A stretch of 17,323 nt of DNA from CAXRGH01 sp964230195 (lineage in GTDB: Bacteria; Pseudomonadota; Gammaproteobacteria; Enterobacterales; Alteromonadaceae), in NCBI GenBank assembly GCA_964230195.1, contig CAXRGH010000175.1, positions 1 through 17,323 of the forward strand, written 5' to 3'. Below the pieces are notes generated by a model that saw only the letters and a program-made list of their open reading frames with translations, had not been told where the DNA came from and made no database searches. The position numbers and the translations under genes were made by a program. This document shows positions 1 through 8,039 of the stretch, piece by piece (the first letter of the stretch is position 1; every line of letters begins with the position of its first letter).

Positions 1-923
1 TAGACTTCTTGCTGGAGTGATAGGTTATAAAAGACGTCCGGTTTAATGCGTTTGACGAGCCAGGTATGAAAAAATTCATGGCTACACAGCGATAAGAAAT
101 CTTGATAATCGTCAGATATCGCCGTAGATGTATTATGGTGAGGCAGCATGTCTTTACTGCACATGAGTGCTGTTGAGCTATCGTGCTCTAAACCACCGTA
201 CCCATTTTGAGTGACCATGGTGAGAAACGGATAGTAGTCAATGTCTGGCGCACTGCCAAAGAAATCAATATGATGTTGACATAAAGGGGCTAGATCTTGG
301 CAGACCCTATTGATATCAACCGGGTAGCTCCCCAAACCCGCAAACACCATTTCGAATGTGATTTTTTCCATCTCAAAGGTCTGACAGAGTAATTCTCCCA
401 TTAATACAGGGTGCTCAATGAGATCCGCATATCCGTTTGCTGAATATTGATGTTGAGTCCCAGCGATTTCCGACATACTGGTCTTCACTAACCAATGCTG
501 TTGCGTAGACGGAAGGCCAACATTCACTGTAACCGGGGTTAACTCCATACCATCGACGGCGAGAAAAACACTGGTGCCATTGAAAAAACAAAATGATTCA
601 TCAATGTAGGCTGAACGAACGGATAAATCGTTGGCGTAGATGGTGTAATTGATTTCCAGTGCTCTTCCTTGACTATCAATTTGCCAGTTTTGTTTATCCA
701 CCTGAGTGACATTAACACCTTGGGCATTACTATCCCTGACTGACAAGCTGACGATATGTTTGGCAAAGTCACGTATCATGTAACTGCCAGGTATCCAAGC
801 AGGGAGACGAACATTGATTGTGTTTGAGTCATGTGCAGGAACGGACAGTGATATCGCGAATAATCGTTGATGAATGGATTTAACATGAATATCGTAGTGA
901 ACGGTGGGGCTGGCGTTGGGCAT
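1..923 (-). CDS. M61-family (glycyl aminopeptidase-like) metallopeptidase, C-terminal part cut off
   Basis: This is a partial gene: it starts at the ATG at 923-921 and stays open for about 307 codons to the left edge. An AGGA ribosome-binding site lies about 6 bases before the start. Reading the minus strand gives the N-terminal beta domain typical of M61 peptidases, with LPAWIPGSYMIRDFAKH near residues 46-62 and ESFCFFNGTSVF near 122-133. Further on come GGLEH near residue 245 and the zinc-binding HEFFH at residues 282-286 (bases 80-66), followed by TWLVKRIKPDVF. In the family the two His and a downstream Glu bind zinc and the Glu of HExxH is catalytic; a PDZ domain usually follows and would lie outside the window. 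Full-length relatives are about 600 residues. No signal peptide is visible at this N-terminus, so a cytoplasmic peptidase is likely (inference). It is divergent from the PilZ gene. Family assignment is firm; the substrate is unknown. Confidence 0.9.
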   Translation of the reverse strand, partial: MPNASPTVHYDIHVKSIHQRLFAISLSVPAHDSNTINVRLPAWIPGSYMIRDFAKHIVSLSVRDSNAQGVNVTQVDKQNWQIDSQGRALEINYTIYANDLSVRSAYIDESFCFFNGTSVFLAVDGMELTPVTVNVGLPSTQQHWLVKTSMSEIAGTQHQYSANGYADLIEHPVLMGELLCQTFEMEKITFEMVFAGLGSYPVDINRVCQDLAPLCQHHIDFFGSAPDIDYYPFLTMVTQNGYGGLEHDSSTALMCSKDMLPHHNTSTAISDDYQDFLSLCSHEFFHTWLVKRIKPDVFYNLSLQQEV

Positions 924-1108
924 TGATTATCCTAGATGTGTTAAGAATCATTAGTATAACGAATTTTAAGTTGCAATATGAGGTTTCTATTCATTGAACT
1001 TGTTTAAAAAATATTCAATTTTGAATTGGCTTTGCCGATAACAAGGATAGGAGAGAGGCCGGCGTCAGTCAGCACCAGTTGCAGGGAATGTAAGGTTACA
1101 ATTATGTC

Positions 1109-1783
1109 ATGCACCCGGGGGGCAGTATGCTGCAAAAGTTTTGGTCAACCCAAGTGAGTAAGTTTTCTTCAGTGTCGGAAGGTTGTGATGTGAGCCTATG
1201 TTCATTGACAGGGAAACATCAATTACACTTAAACTATGCTGGTATTGATTATCCACATTTTGTATTTTGTAAGCGTTCAGAAGCAAAAGGGATGGCTGCG
1301 TTAGCGAGTTCGTTCCGTGCCGGCACACCGGTTTTAGTGCAGATTCCGTGCTCCAAAGGTACCGGAAAAACATTGTCATTTACAACGACGGTCGCGAGCG
1401 ACGTTACTGATGATTATTCCACTGTGGCTCTTCAATTTCCTCAAGATATCAACGAAATTAATCAGCGAGAAAATCAGCGGATGTCGAGCTCATTGACTGG
1501 CAAATTATACAACCGAAAGAACCAATTGTTGGGATTTGTATGGGTGGTCAATGTGTCTGCGAGTGGCATTCGTGTTCGTATTGAACGCTCGGGTCATTCA
1601 CACTGCCTATCTGAAGGCGATGCCGTTATCTTGAACACCATCGATAAAACGGGTGAAGAGAACTTTGTCGCAGGGAAAGTAAAATGCATGCACGTGACGG
1701 ATGAGTGGGTTGAGTATGGTGTCGCCAGTATAAATCGAGAGGCGACTGCACAAATGTCAAAAACCGTGTTAAGGTCAGCGTGA
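1109..1783 (+). CDS. PilZ-domain protein, YcgR-like layout (probable c-di-GMP receptor)
   Basis: The product has 224 residues. Residues about 25-112 resemble the N-terminal beta domain of flagellar-brake/YcgR-like proteins. Residues about 119-215 form a PilZ domain with both c-di-GMP-binding signatures: RENQR (120-124, the RxxxR motif) and NVSASG (148-153, the NxSxxG motif). With both motifs intact, binding of cyclic di-GMP is likely, but the controlled output (motility, adhesion or secretion) cannot be read from the sequence. No membrane segment is seen. The start is uncertain: the ATG at 1109 has only a distant TAAGG, whereas the ATG at 1127 (Met7) sits 4 bases after a run of six G. The DUF962 gene follows after 24 bases and may be cotranscribed. 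A TGTAA-N2-TTACA palindrome lies just upstream. Confidence 0.8.
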   Translation: MHPGGSMLQKFWSTQVSKFSSVSEGCDVSLCSLTGKHQLHLNYAGIDYPHFVFCKRSEAKGMAALASSFRAGTPVLVQIPCSKGTGKTLSFTTTVASDVTDDYSTVALQFPQDINEINQRENQRMSSSLTGKLYNRKNQLLGFVWVVNVSASGIRVRIERSGHSHCLSEGDAVILNTIDKTGEENFVAGKVKCMHVTDEWVEYGVASINREATAQMSKTVLRSA

Positions 1784-1807
1784 TACCTTAATTTTACGGA
1801 GTAAAGG

Positions 1808-2260
1808 ATGGCAAATCAGTCACTTTTTCATGAGTACATGAGTCGTTACAATGAGCACCATCAAAATTCGACCAATGTTTTGATGCATTGCGTTGCTGTA
1901 CCCTTAATCTACGCCAGTGTGTTGGGACTATTGTGGGCTTTATTTTCTTATCTCGCCATGCCGTTAAATCTCACCTGGTGCGTAGTTGCTGCTGTGATGT
2001 TTTACTACGTAACATTGTCTGCAGTCCATGCCGCGATCATGACTGTGTTTAGTGGATTGGTCATGGCTCTGATTATTTGGCTTGAAAGCCATCAGTATTC
2101 CCTTATCTCAGTTTCAATATGGACCTTTTGCAGCATGTGGGTTGTGCAGTTTATTGGACATAAAATTGAAGGCAAGAAGCCATCGTTTTTTGAAGATCTA
2201 CGCTTTTTGTTAATTGGACCGCTATGGTGGGCTGACCACTTCGTGAAGCGTTTTAGATAA
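1808..2260 (+). CDS. DUF962 / Mpo1-like membrane protein
   Basis: This is a 150-residue integral membrane protein. The N-terminal FHEYMSRYNEHHQNSTNVLMH and the later GHKIEGKKPS (117-126) followed by a short helix ending in GPLWW match the DUF962 (YGL010w/Mpo1-like) pattern: His-rich cytosolic start, about four membrane segments (roughly 28-48, 56-72, 73-92, 99-117), then HxxxxxKPS. In yeast, Mpo1 is an iron-dependent dioxygenase that shortens 2-hydroxy fatty acids, and conserved His residues are needed. Here His17/18, His27 and His118 are the likely equivalents (inference). The bacterial role is not established, so no metabolic function is claimed. An AGTAAAGG ribosome site directly precedes the ATG. 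The gene lies 24 bases after the PilZ gene on the same strand. Confidence 0.75.
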   Translation: MANQSLFHEYMSRYNEHHQNSTNVLMHCVAVPLIYASVLGLLWALFSYLAMPLNLTWCVVAAVMFYYVTLSAVHAAIMTVFSGLVMALIIWLESHQYSLISVSIWTFCSMWVVQFIGHKIEGKKPSFFEDLRFLLIGPLWWADHFVKRFR

Positions 2261-2324
2261 CATCCGTCACTAATGAGATTCTTATTCGTCTTACGATGTT
2301 AACTACACAAATAGGTTCTATACT

Positions 2325-3242
2325 TTGACATCATCTTCCTATCGCCCACTCTTTGGCTTTTTTCTTGCGCTGACGTGTACCTTATTGTGGGGTGCTCTTC
2401 CCATTTTTTTGACATTAGCATTACAGTCTATGAATGGTGAAACAATCACGTTTTATCGATTTTTATTTGCCGCGGTAGTGGTGGGAATTACGTTAGTCAT
2501 TCAACAGTCACTTCCATCAGTAACGCAGATCCGGCGCTCAGGATTGTGGCTCATGTTACTTGCAGCGTTTGGATTAACACTCAATTATGTATTAAACCTT
2601 TATGGCTTAATGTTTATCGATCCGGAAACCGTTCAGGTTGTCACTCAACTTGCGCCTTTTCTGCTAATGATTGGCAGTATTGTGATTTACAAAGAATCAT
2701 TTAACTTGATAGAGGCCCTCGGTGCGACGGTTTTGTTCACTGGTTTACTCGTATTTTTTAATGAAAATCTCAACCGAGTATTTTCAACCGAAAGTGATTA
2801 TAGTGCCGGTGTATGGTTAATAGTGCTAGGCTCTTTTGCCTGGGCTTTATATGCACTGCTGCAAAAACGACTGCTGAAGGTTTATAGCGCAAAGCAACTC
2901 ACTTTCCTCATTTATGGCATAGGAGCATTATGCTTGTTACCACTAACATCACTTGAACAGTTAGTCAGCATGAACACGCTGCAATTGGGCGCTCTAATAT
3001 TCTGTTGTTTTAATACAGTCTTTGCCTACGGTTCGTTTACTGAGGCCTTAAATGTATGGGAAGCTTCTAAGGTCAGCGCTGTTATAGCGGCGACCCCCAT
3101 CTTTACTCTGTTATTTATGGCGTTCTGCGTGCACTACTTTCCCAATATCTTCGTTGCCAGTGATTTGAATCAATGGGCTTACATTGGTGCGGTGATTGTG
3201 GTCATAGGCTCTGTGTTGACGGCATTTCGCAAACGCGCTTAG
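2325..3242 (+). CDS. EamA/DMT-superfamily transporter
   Basis: The product has 305 residues with about ten hydrophobic helices in two repeats, each an EamA domain (roughly residues 10-145 and 160-300). Typical signs are the LTCTLLWGALPIF opening, FYRFLFAA in helix 2, PETVQVVTQLAPFLLMIGSI ending the first half, and VIAATPIFTLLF near the end of the second half. The family exports or imports small metabolites across the inner membrane; the substrate cannot be deduced. The start codon is TTG with AGGT at 2313-2316. The first internal ATG would remove helix 1, so TTG is preferred. The gene ends 22 bases before the stop of the convergent DUF2306-like gene. Confidence 0.85.
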   Translation: MTSSSYRPLFGFFLALTCTLLWGALPIFLTLALQSMNGETITFYRFLFAAVVVGITLVIQQSLPSVTQIRRSGLWLMLLAAFGLTLNYVLNLYGLMFIDPETVQVVTQLAPFLLMIGSIVIYKESFNLIEALGATVLFTGLLVFFNENLNRVFSTESDYSAGVWLIVLGSFAWALYALLQKRLLKVYSAKQLTFLIYGIGALCLLPLTSLEQLVSMNTLQLGALIFCCFNTVFAYGSFTEALNVWEASKVSAVIAATPIFTLLFMAFCVHYFPNIFVASDLNQWAYIGAVIVVIGSVLTAFRKRA

Positions 3243-3264
3243 CTGTTCTTACCCTGAATGGTTA

Positions 3265-3648
3265 TTAGGACAGGAACCACGTGTGCATAAGCCTTCCTGG
3301 GGTCAAGGCGAAACCGCCGGCAACGATAAGTCCACCAATATACAAGCCAATCATTGAGCCAATATGAACTTTTAAATTTCCTATTCTGACTCCAATGATG
3401 GCGACGGGCACAGATAGGATAGTTAAAATACTGAATAGGTGAATAAATCCGAAATGACCGAGCCATCGGGGTCCAACGAAGGCCGGCATCCATAAGGAGA
3501 TGGCGGCACTTACAAACATTAATGCCAAATATAATTTACCAATCAGCCTATGTGGGTTTGAACCCTTCCGCGAAAACATAAGATAAGTCCCCAGTATGAA
3601 TGCCGGGATAATCGTCGCAAGGTGACCGTAGACAAGCGTATAGTTCAT
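3265..3648 (-). CDS. DUF2306-like four-helix membrane protein
   Basis: The product has 127 residues starting at the ATG at 3648-3646, which has a GGGA ribosome site 7 bases upstream. A longer reading from a TTG at 3672 has no such support. Four membrane segments are predicted by eye (roughly residues 8-26, 38-56, 68-86, 97-115). Recurrent His residues sit at helix ends: GHLAT (8-12), PHRLIGKLY (32-40), FIHLF (68-72) and KVHIGSM (93-99). This pattern matches DUF2306 proteins, which have no established function; the paired His could bind heme or metal, but that is speculation. It converges with the EamA transporter gene and is separated from pykA by that gene's terminator, so it is probably transcribed on its own. 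Confidence 0.7.
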   Translation of the reverse strand: MNYTLVYGHLATIIPAFILGTYLMFSRKGSNPHRLIGKLYLALMFVSAAISLWMPAFVGPRWLGHFGFIHLFSILTILSVPVAIIGVRIGNLKVHIGSMIGLYIGGLIVAGGFALTPGRLMHTWFLS

Positions 3649-3792
3649 AGTATGTTCCCAACTGTGAATCAAAGTGGGTATCGAGTTATGTTTAGTTGTG
3701 CGAAGCTTAATTCAAATTGTTTATCTATTGCAATATTAAAAATATTGAATCTATTTTTTCTTTTGTTTCAAAGTTTTTCTGCGAATCTCAAC

Positions 3793-3818
3793 AAAAAACC
3801 CAGCGATTGCTGGGTTTT
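3793..3818 (-). terminator. Rho-independent terminator of pykA
   Basis: The hairpin CCCAGC (3799-3804), loop GATT, GCTGGG (3809-3814) is extended by A/T pairs. Read on the minus strand it is followed by a run of six T. It lies about 65 bases after the pykA stop and points the right way for that gene. Confidence 0.85.
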
Positions 3819-3881
3819 GGCTTTGATTGACAGCATGGTCGCTTAGGTACCGAAATTGCAGTACCCGACGTAGCAACTGGA

Positions 3882-5318
3882 TTAGTCAACAATCACAATT
3901 TTACTGGTATTTGACGCACCAATGGTTTCCATCGCATCGCCGTAGGTAAGTACGATAGTATCTCCAACAGATACAACGCCAGCCGTTTTTAATGCGCTTA
4001 CAACGTCACTCGTGATGTGGCCTCTTTGTGAAGCACTCGAATCAAAATAAATCGGTTGAACACCACGAAATAATGCCATTGTGTTTAACGAACCAGCGTG
4101 ACGTGACAACGCGTAGATTGGAAGCCCTGAAGTCATGCGTGACATGAACCTTGCGGTTGAACCACTTTCTGTCAGAGCAACAATCGCTTTTACTCCTGGC
4201 AGGTGATTAGCTGTGTACACTGCAGATAGTGCGGTTGCTTCGCTGATACTACCAAAGGTTTCATCTAATCTATGGCGAGATACTTGAACACTTGGGTGTT
4301 TCTCCGCACCTTCACAAACACGAGCCATCGCGGCGACGGTTTCTGTTGGATAATCACCTGCAGCTGTTTCTGCAGAAAGCATTACTGCATCGGTACCGTC
4401 CAATACTGCATTGGCGACATCCATCACTTCAGCTCTTGTTGGCATTGGACTTGTGATCATTGATTCCATCATTTGAGTTGCAGTAATCACAAGCTTGTTC
4501 AATTGGCGAGAACGAGAAATCAATTTCTTTTGCACGCCAACGAGTTCAGCATCACCAATTTCTACACCTAGATCGCCACGTGCTACCATTACCGCATCTG
4601 ATGCAGAAATAATATCGTCAATAGACTCATCATCAACCACCGATTCTGCTCGCTCAACTTTGGCTACAATGCTTGCAGACAAACCGGCTTCTTTAGCCAG
4701 CTCTCTTGCGTAGTCAAGATCTGCGCCTGAGCGCGGGAATGAAACGGCAAGATAATCAACACCAATTTTTGCAGCAGTCACAATATCGCGTTTGTCTTTA
4801 TCCGTTAATGCAGCCGCCGCAAGGCCACCACCTTGACGATTGATACCTTTGTTATTAGACAGTTTTCCACCGACCGTCACTTCGGTAATTACTTTAGTAC
4901 CGGCAACATCAGTCACTCGGAGCTGAACACGTCCATCGTCCAGTAATAAGATATCGCCTGGGCCAACTTCTTGAGGAAGTGTTTTATAATCAAGTCCTAC
5001 TTCAGCTTGATTGCCTCCGTCTACTGGAAGAGCACTATCCAGTACGAAAGTGTCACCGATAGCTAAGTTAATTGGGCCTTCGGCAAACTTAGCAATTCGG
5101 ATCTTAGGGCCTTGTAGGTCACCTAGTATCCCCACATATTTGCCAAGGTCAGCCGCTGCTTTGCGCACTGTGTTGGCGCGTTCAATGTGATCTTCGGCAG
5201 TACCGTGAGAGAAGTTCATACGAACTACGTTGGCACCCGCTTCGAGTACAGATTTGATACTCTCATAAGAATTAGTTGCAGGGCCTAAGGTGGCGAGAAT
5301 TTTAGTACGTCTAAACAT
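3882..5318 (-). CDS. pykA: Pyruvate kinase, PykA type
   Basis: The enzyme converts phosphoenolpyruvate and ADP to pyruvate and ATP in the cytosol. The product has 478 residues, against about 480 for E. coli PykA, which it resembles throughout. Visible motifs are MNFSHG (34-39), GDLQGPKIR (66-74), LLDDGR (125-130), the catalytic Lys in VAKVER (Lys220), ARGDLG (246-251) and MESMI..PMPTRAEVMDVANAVLDGTD (284-310). The start at 5318 has AAGG 6 bases upstream; an in-frame start at 5345 would add nine residues without support. The gene is downstream of hexR on the same strand but has its own promoter-like sequence and a perfect HexR-type site in the 135-base gap, so separate control is likely. PykA enzymes are usually activated by AMP or sugar phosphates; that is family knowledge, not seen here. 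Confidence 0.97.
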   Translation of the reverse strand: MFRRTKILATLGPATNSYESIKSVLEAGANVVRMNFSHGTAEDHIERANTVRKAAADLGKYVGILGDLQGPKIRIAKFAEGPINLAIGDTFVLDSALPVDGGNQAEVGLDYKTLPQEVGPGDILLLDDGRVQLRVTDVAGTKVITEVTVGGKLSNNKGINRQGGGLAAAALTDKDKRDIVTAAKIGVDYLAVSFPRSGADLDYARELAKEAGLSASIVAKVERAESVVDDESIDDIISASDAVMVARGDLGVEIGDAELVGVQKKLISRSRQLNKLVITATQMMESMITSPMPTRAEVMDVANAVLDGTDAVMLSAETAAGDYPTETVAAMARVCEGAEKHPSVQVSRHRLDETFGSISEATALSAVYTANHLPGVKAIVALTESGSTARFMSRMTSGLPIYALSRHAGSLNTMALFRGVQPIYFDSSASQRGHITSDVVSALKTAGVVSVGDTIVLTYGDAMETIGASNTSKIVIVD

Positions 5319-5367
5319 GGTATACCTTTCTGTTCCTGTGTACATTTACTAATTTGCACACGAAATA

Positions 5368-5382
5368 TGTAATTTAATTACA
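5368..5382. promoter_or_regulatory. HexR operator in front of pykA
   Basis: The sequence TGTAATTTAATTACA is a 15-base palindrome around one central base. It fits the published HexR consensus TGTARTWWWATTACA at every position. It starts 50 bases upstream of the pykA ATG and directly follows the proposed -10 element, so bound HexR would cover the transcription start, consistent with repression (inference). Confidence 0.85.
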
Positions 5383-5384
5383 TT

Positions 5385-5413
5385 ATGATACGAGAATATT
5401 TGATCAAAGTCAT
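5385..5413 (-). promoter_or_regulatory. Candidate pykA promoter (-35/-10)
   Basis: On the minus strand, ATGACT (5413-5408) and TATCAT (5390-5385) are separated by 17 bases. TATCAT matches 5 of 6 positions of the sigma-70 -10 consensus and ATGACT matches 4 of 6 of the -35. The HexR site begins two bases after the -10. Inside the spacer is the 10-base palindrome TTTGATCAAA (5399-5408), whose meaning is unknown. Confidence 0.5.
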
Positions 5414-5453
5414 TGTGCTCCACCAATATTCACGAATAATTCATTATTTTGCG

Positions 5454-6317
5454 TTAGTTATTTTCTAGCTTAGGCTCTTTTTCATAACGTGAGCCGCGTA
5501 GGGTATCCTTGACCTTCTTCAGGTTTTCTCGGAATTTTGGCCCGCGTCTCAGAGTAAAGCCAGTCGCTAATATGTCTATTAATATTAGCTGAGCGATACG
5601 TGATGCCATTGGCATATAAAGGTCAGTATCTTCAGAAACATTGAGAGACAATACAAAGTTACATTCAGCTGCGAGTGGGCTATCTTTGGCAGTAATACCC
5701 ACGACAGTTGCATCATTTGCGCGTGCAATTTTAGCAATTTCCACCAAGCTCTTGGTACGACCTGTGTGAGATATGAAAACAACAACATCTCCTTCGCCGC
5801 AATTCATGCAGCTCATGCGTTGCATGACAATGTCATCAAAGCAGCTAACGGGTACATTAAAACGGAAGAATTTGTTCTGAGCATCGTGAGCAACGGCAGC
5901 TGAAGCCCCTAATCCGAAAAAACAGAGCTGCTTAGCTTGTGTCATCAGGTCGACAACACGATTAATGGTCTGTATATCAACCGACTTTCTTGCTTCCTCT
6001 AAAGACGCCATCGTGGATTCAAAAATCTTTTTGGTGTACTCATTAGGGCCATCGTTTTCTTCCACGTGCCTATTCACATATGGAGTACCGTTGGCTAGAC
6101 TCTGAGCTAGGTGTAATTTGAAGTCTGGAAACCCTTTGGTATCCATTCTACGACAAAAACGATTAACGGTTGGTTCGCTAACGCACGCCACCTTTGCGAG
6201 GGTTGCGATGCTGGAGTGAATAGCTGCTGTTGGATCGGCAAGAATTGCAACGGCAACTTTTTTTTCTGATTTGCTGAGTGTGGATTCTGCCAACGTGATT
6301 CGTTCTATGATGTTCAT
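5454..6317 (-). CDS. hexR: HexR, RpiR-family regulator of central carbon metabolism
   Basis: The product has 287 residues and aligns along its length with E. coli HexR (289). Residues 1-77 form the RpiR-type helix-turn-helix domain, with the recognition region VSEPTVNRFCRRM at 46-58. Residues about 120-260 form a SIS sugar-phosphate-binding domain, with FGLGASA (134-140) and SHTGRTK (183-189). In Shewanella and related bacteria HexR binds TGTAAT-type palindromes and is released by KDPG, the product of Edd. Here it is divergent from zwf-pgl-edd-glk-eda and upstream of pykA, and HexR-type sites lie on both sides of the gene, so it probably regulates both units and perhaps itself. The start has only a weak AAG ribosome site, which may keep its level low (inference). 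Confidence 0.95.
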   Translation of the reverse strand: MNIIERITLAESTLSKSEKKVAVAILADPTAAIHSSIATLAKVACVSEPTVNRFCRRMDTKGFPDFKLHLAQSLANGTPYVNRHVEENDGPNEYTKKIFESTMASLEEARKSVDIQTINRVVDLMTQAKQLCFFGLGASAAVAHDAQNKFFRFNVPVSCFDDIVMQRMSCMNCGEGDVVVFISHTGRTKSLVEIAKIARANDATVVGITAKDSPLAAECNFVLSLNVSEDTDLYMPMASRIAQLILIDILATGFTLRRGPKFRENLKKVKDTLRGSRYEKEPKLENN

Positions 6318-6434
6318 AACAACTTAAATTTGAATTATTTTCATCCATTATGTCGTTTTCTAACTGATTTTCTAGTTTTTTTACACATTGGAACGTAAAT
6401 ATATTTTGCCACCCGTTTAATTTTGTGAAAATGT

Positions 6435-6449
6435 TGTAAATTAATTACA
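6435..6449. promoter_or_regulatory. HexR operator in the hexR/zwf divergent region
   Basis: TGTAAATTAATTACA has TGTAA and TTACA arms with a 5-base spacer and departs from the HexR consensus at one inner base. It lies 102 bases before zwf and 118 before hexR. A weak sigma-70-like pair for zwf, TTGTGA (6423-6428) and TACATT (6446-6451) with a 17-base spacer, would be overlapped by this site; that promoter is tentative. Confidence 0.75.
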
Positions 6450-6496
6450 TTTGTTGTTTAATTTGGTGGGTGTTGTCTTGTTATGAAAGAAAATTT

Positions 6497-6508
6497 TGTA
6501 ATTTTACA
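6497..6508. promoter_or_regulatory. Second, short-spaced palindrome upstream of zwf
   Basis: TGTAATTTTACA has the same TGTAA and TTACA arms as the HexR sites but only 2 bases between them instead of 5. It lies 42 bases before the zwf ATG. It may be a non-canonical HexR site or the site of another factor; its function is unproven. Confidence 0.4.
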
Positions 6509-6550
6509 AGATTTGGTGGTTTTTTAACTCATAATATTGAGAGGTAGAGC

Positions 6551-8038
6551 ATGGTACATAATGACAAACTGTCAGCATGCGAATTTGTTTTATTCGGTAC
6601 GAAAGGTGATTTAGCGAGAAGAAAATTGCTACCTTCGTTGTATTTGTTAGATAAAGCGGGATTGATTCATGAAGATACTCGAATAATCGGTGTTGCCCGT
6701 GAAAACGTGACAACAGAAGAATACGTCAATGTTGTCGTTGAGAACCTTCAGCGTTTTGTTGGTGATGAATTGATCGATGAAGTCCTTGAGCGTTTTATTC
6801 AGCGATTAACCTATGCACATGTGAACCTAAAAGAAACGGCAGATTACCAAACACTTGCGGAAGAGATTCAGGAAGGCCGCACCGTTGTCTGTTATTTTGC
6901 TACACCTCCAGCGATTTTTGGGGCAATTTGTCAGGGATTGGAAAGTGCTGGGCTAATTAATTCCAACATGCGTGTTGTGTTAGAAAAGCCAATTGGTCAC
7001 GATTTAGCGTCATCGGCGATTATTAATGATCAAGTGGCTGCTTACTTTGCCGAGTCACAAATATATCGAATTGACCATTACCTTGGCAAGGAAACTGTAC
7101 TAAATCTTATCGCGTTGCGTTTTGCAAACTCGCTATTTTCAACAAACTGGGACTATACCAGTATTGATCAGGTTCAGATTACGGTTGCTGAATCGGTTGG
7201 TATTGAGGGGCGATGGGGATACTTTGACGATGCAGGTCAAATGCGAGACATGATCCAGAATCACCTTTTGCAGATTTTAACGCTCGTTGCAATGGAACCA
7301 CCTGCAGATCTTGATGCTGATAGTATCCGAGATGAGAAATTAAAAGTACTTAAAGCACTACGCCCAATTGATAGTTCAAACGTGCATGAAAAGACAGTTC
7401 GTGGTCAATATACGGCAGGATTTGTTGCTGGGCAGGAAGTTCCAGGCTATCTTGACGAGCCTGATGCAAACACCGAGAGTACAACAGAAACTTTCGTCTC
7501 GCTAAAAGTTGAATTAGACAACTGGCGTTGGGCTGGTGTTCCATTTTACTTGCGCACGGGTAAACGTATGCCGAGTAAAACCAGCGAAATTGTTATCTAC
7601 TTTAAACGTCAGCCCCATAACTTATTCAAAGACAGCTTTAATTCGATCCCTCGTAATAAATTGGTTATCAGGCTACAGCCTGATGAAGCCATTGAAGTTA
7701 TGATGATGAATAAAATTCCAGGATTAACGTCGAGTGGTTCCATGGACCTTCAAAAGACGAAAATGAATTTAAGTTTTTCCGAAACTTTCAGTAATGATCG
7801 CATTGCCGATGCTTATGAAAAACTGTTACTTGAGGTGATGTTGGGTAATCAAGCTTTGTTTGTACGTAGGGATGAAGTTGAAGAAGCATGGAAATGGGTT
7901 GATAGTATCATTAATGCGTGGCAAACGAGCCGAGATATTCCTCATTCATATCCTGCCGGAACTTGGGGACCTGTTGCATCAATAGCACAACTCGCTCGTG
8001 ATAATCACGCATGGTACGAAACTAAATCGGGAGCATAA
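6551..8038 (+). CDS. zwf: Glucose-6-phosphate 1-dehydrogenase
   Basis: The enzyme oxidises glucose 6-phosphate to 6-phosphogluconolactone with NAD(P)+, the entry step of the Entner-Doudoroff and oxidative pentose phosphate routes. The product has 495 residues (E. coli Zwf 491). The N-terminal nucleotide-binding loop is FGTKGDLARRK (15-25). The substrate signature is RIDHYLGKE (173-181), with EKPIGHD (145-151) before it, and MIQNHLLQIL contains the expected catalytic-base His. A GAGAGG ribosome site precedes the ATG. It is the first gene of the zwf-pgl-edd-glk-eda operon and is divergent from hexR; HexR-type sites lie in the shared 233-base upstream region. No gnd gene is present in the window, so flux here points to Entner-Doudoroff (inference). 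Confidence 0.97.
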   Translation: MVHNDKLSACEFVLFGTKGDLARRKLLPSLYLLDKAGLIHEDTRIIGVARENVTTEEYVNVVVENLQRFVGDELIDEVLERFIQRLTYAHVNLKETADYQTLAEEIQEGRTVVCYFATPPAIFGAICQGLESAGLINSNMRVVLEKPIGHDLASSAIINDQVAAYFAESQIYRIDHYLGKETVLNLIALRFANSLFSTNWDYTSIDQVQITVAESVGIEGRWGYFDDAGQMRDMIQNHLLQILTLVAMEPPADLDADSIRDEKLKVLKALRPIDSSNVHEKTVRGQYTAGFVAGQEVPGYLDEPDANTESTTETFVSLKVELDNWRWAGVPFYLRTGKRMPSKTSEIVIYFKRQPHNLFKDSFNSIPRNKLVIRLQPDEAIEVMMMNKIPGLTSSGSMDLQKTKMNLSFSETFSNDRIADAYEKLLLEVMLGNQALFVRRDEVEEAWKWVDSIINAWQTSRDIPHSYPAGTWGPVASIAQLARDNHAWYETKSGA

Positions 8039-8039
8039 T

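Noticed and set aside
2258..2301. TAACATC/GATGTTA inverted repeat with an inner AATGAG/CTTATT hairpin before the EamA transporter gene
   Set aside because: The structure is A/T-rich, includes a G-U pair and lacks a T run; too weak to call a terminator or attenuator.
3622..3846. 74-codon plus-strand ORF between the DUF2306-like gene and pykA
   Set aside because: It overlaps the start of the DUF2306-like gene and runs through the pykA terminator; the product has no protein-like pattern.
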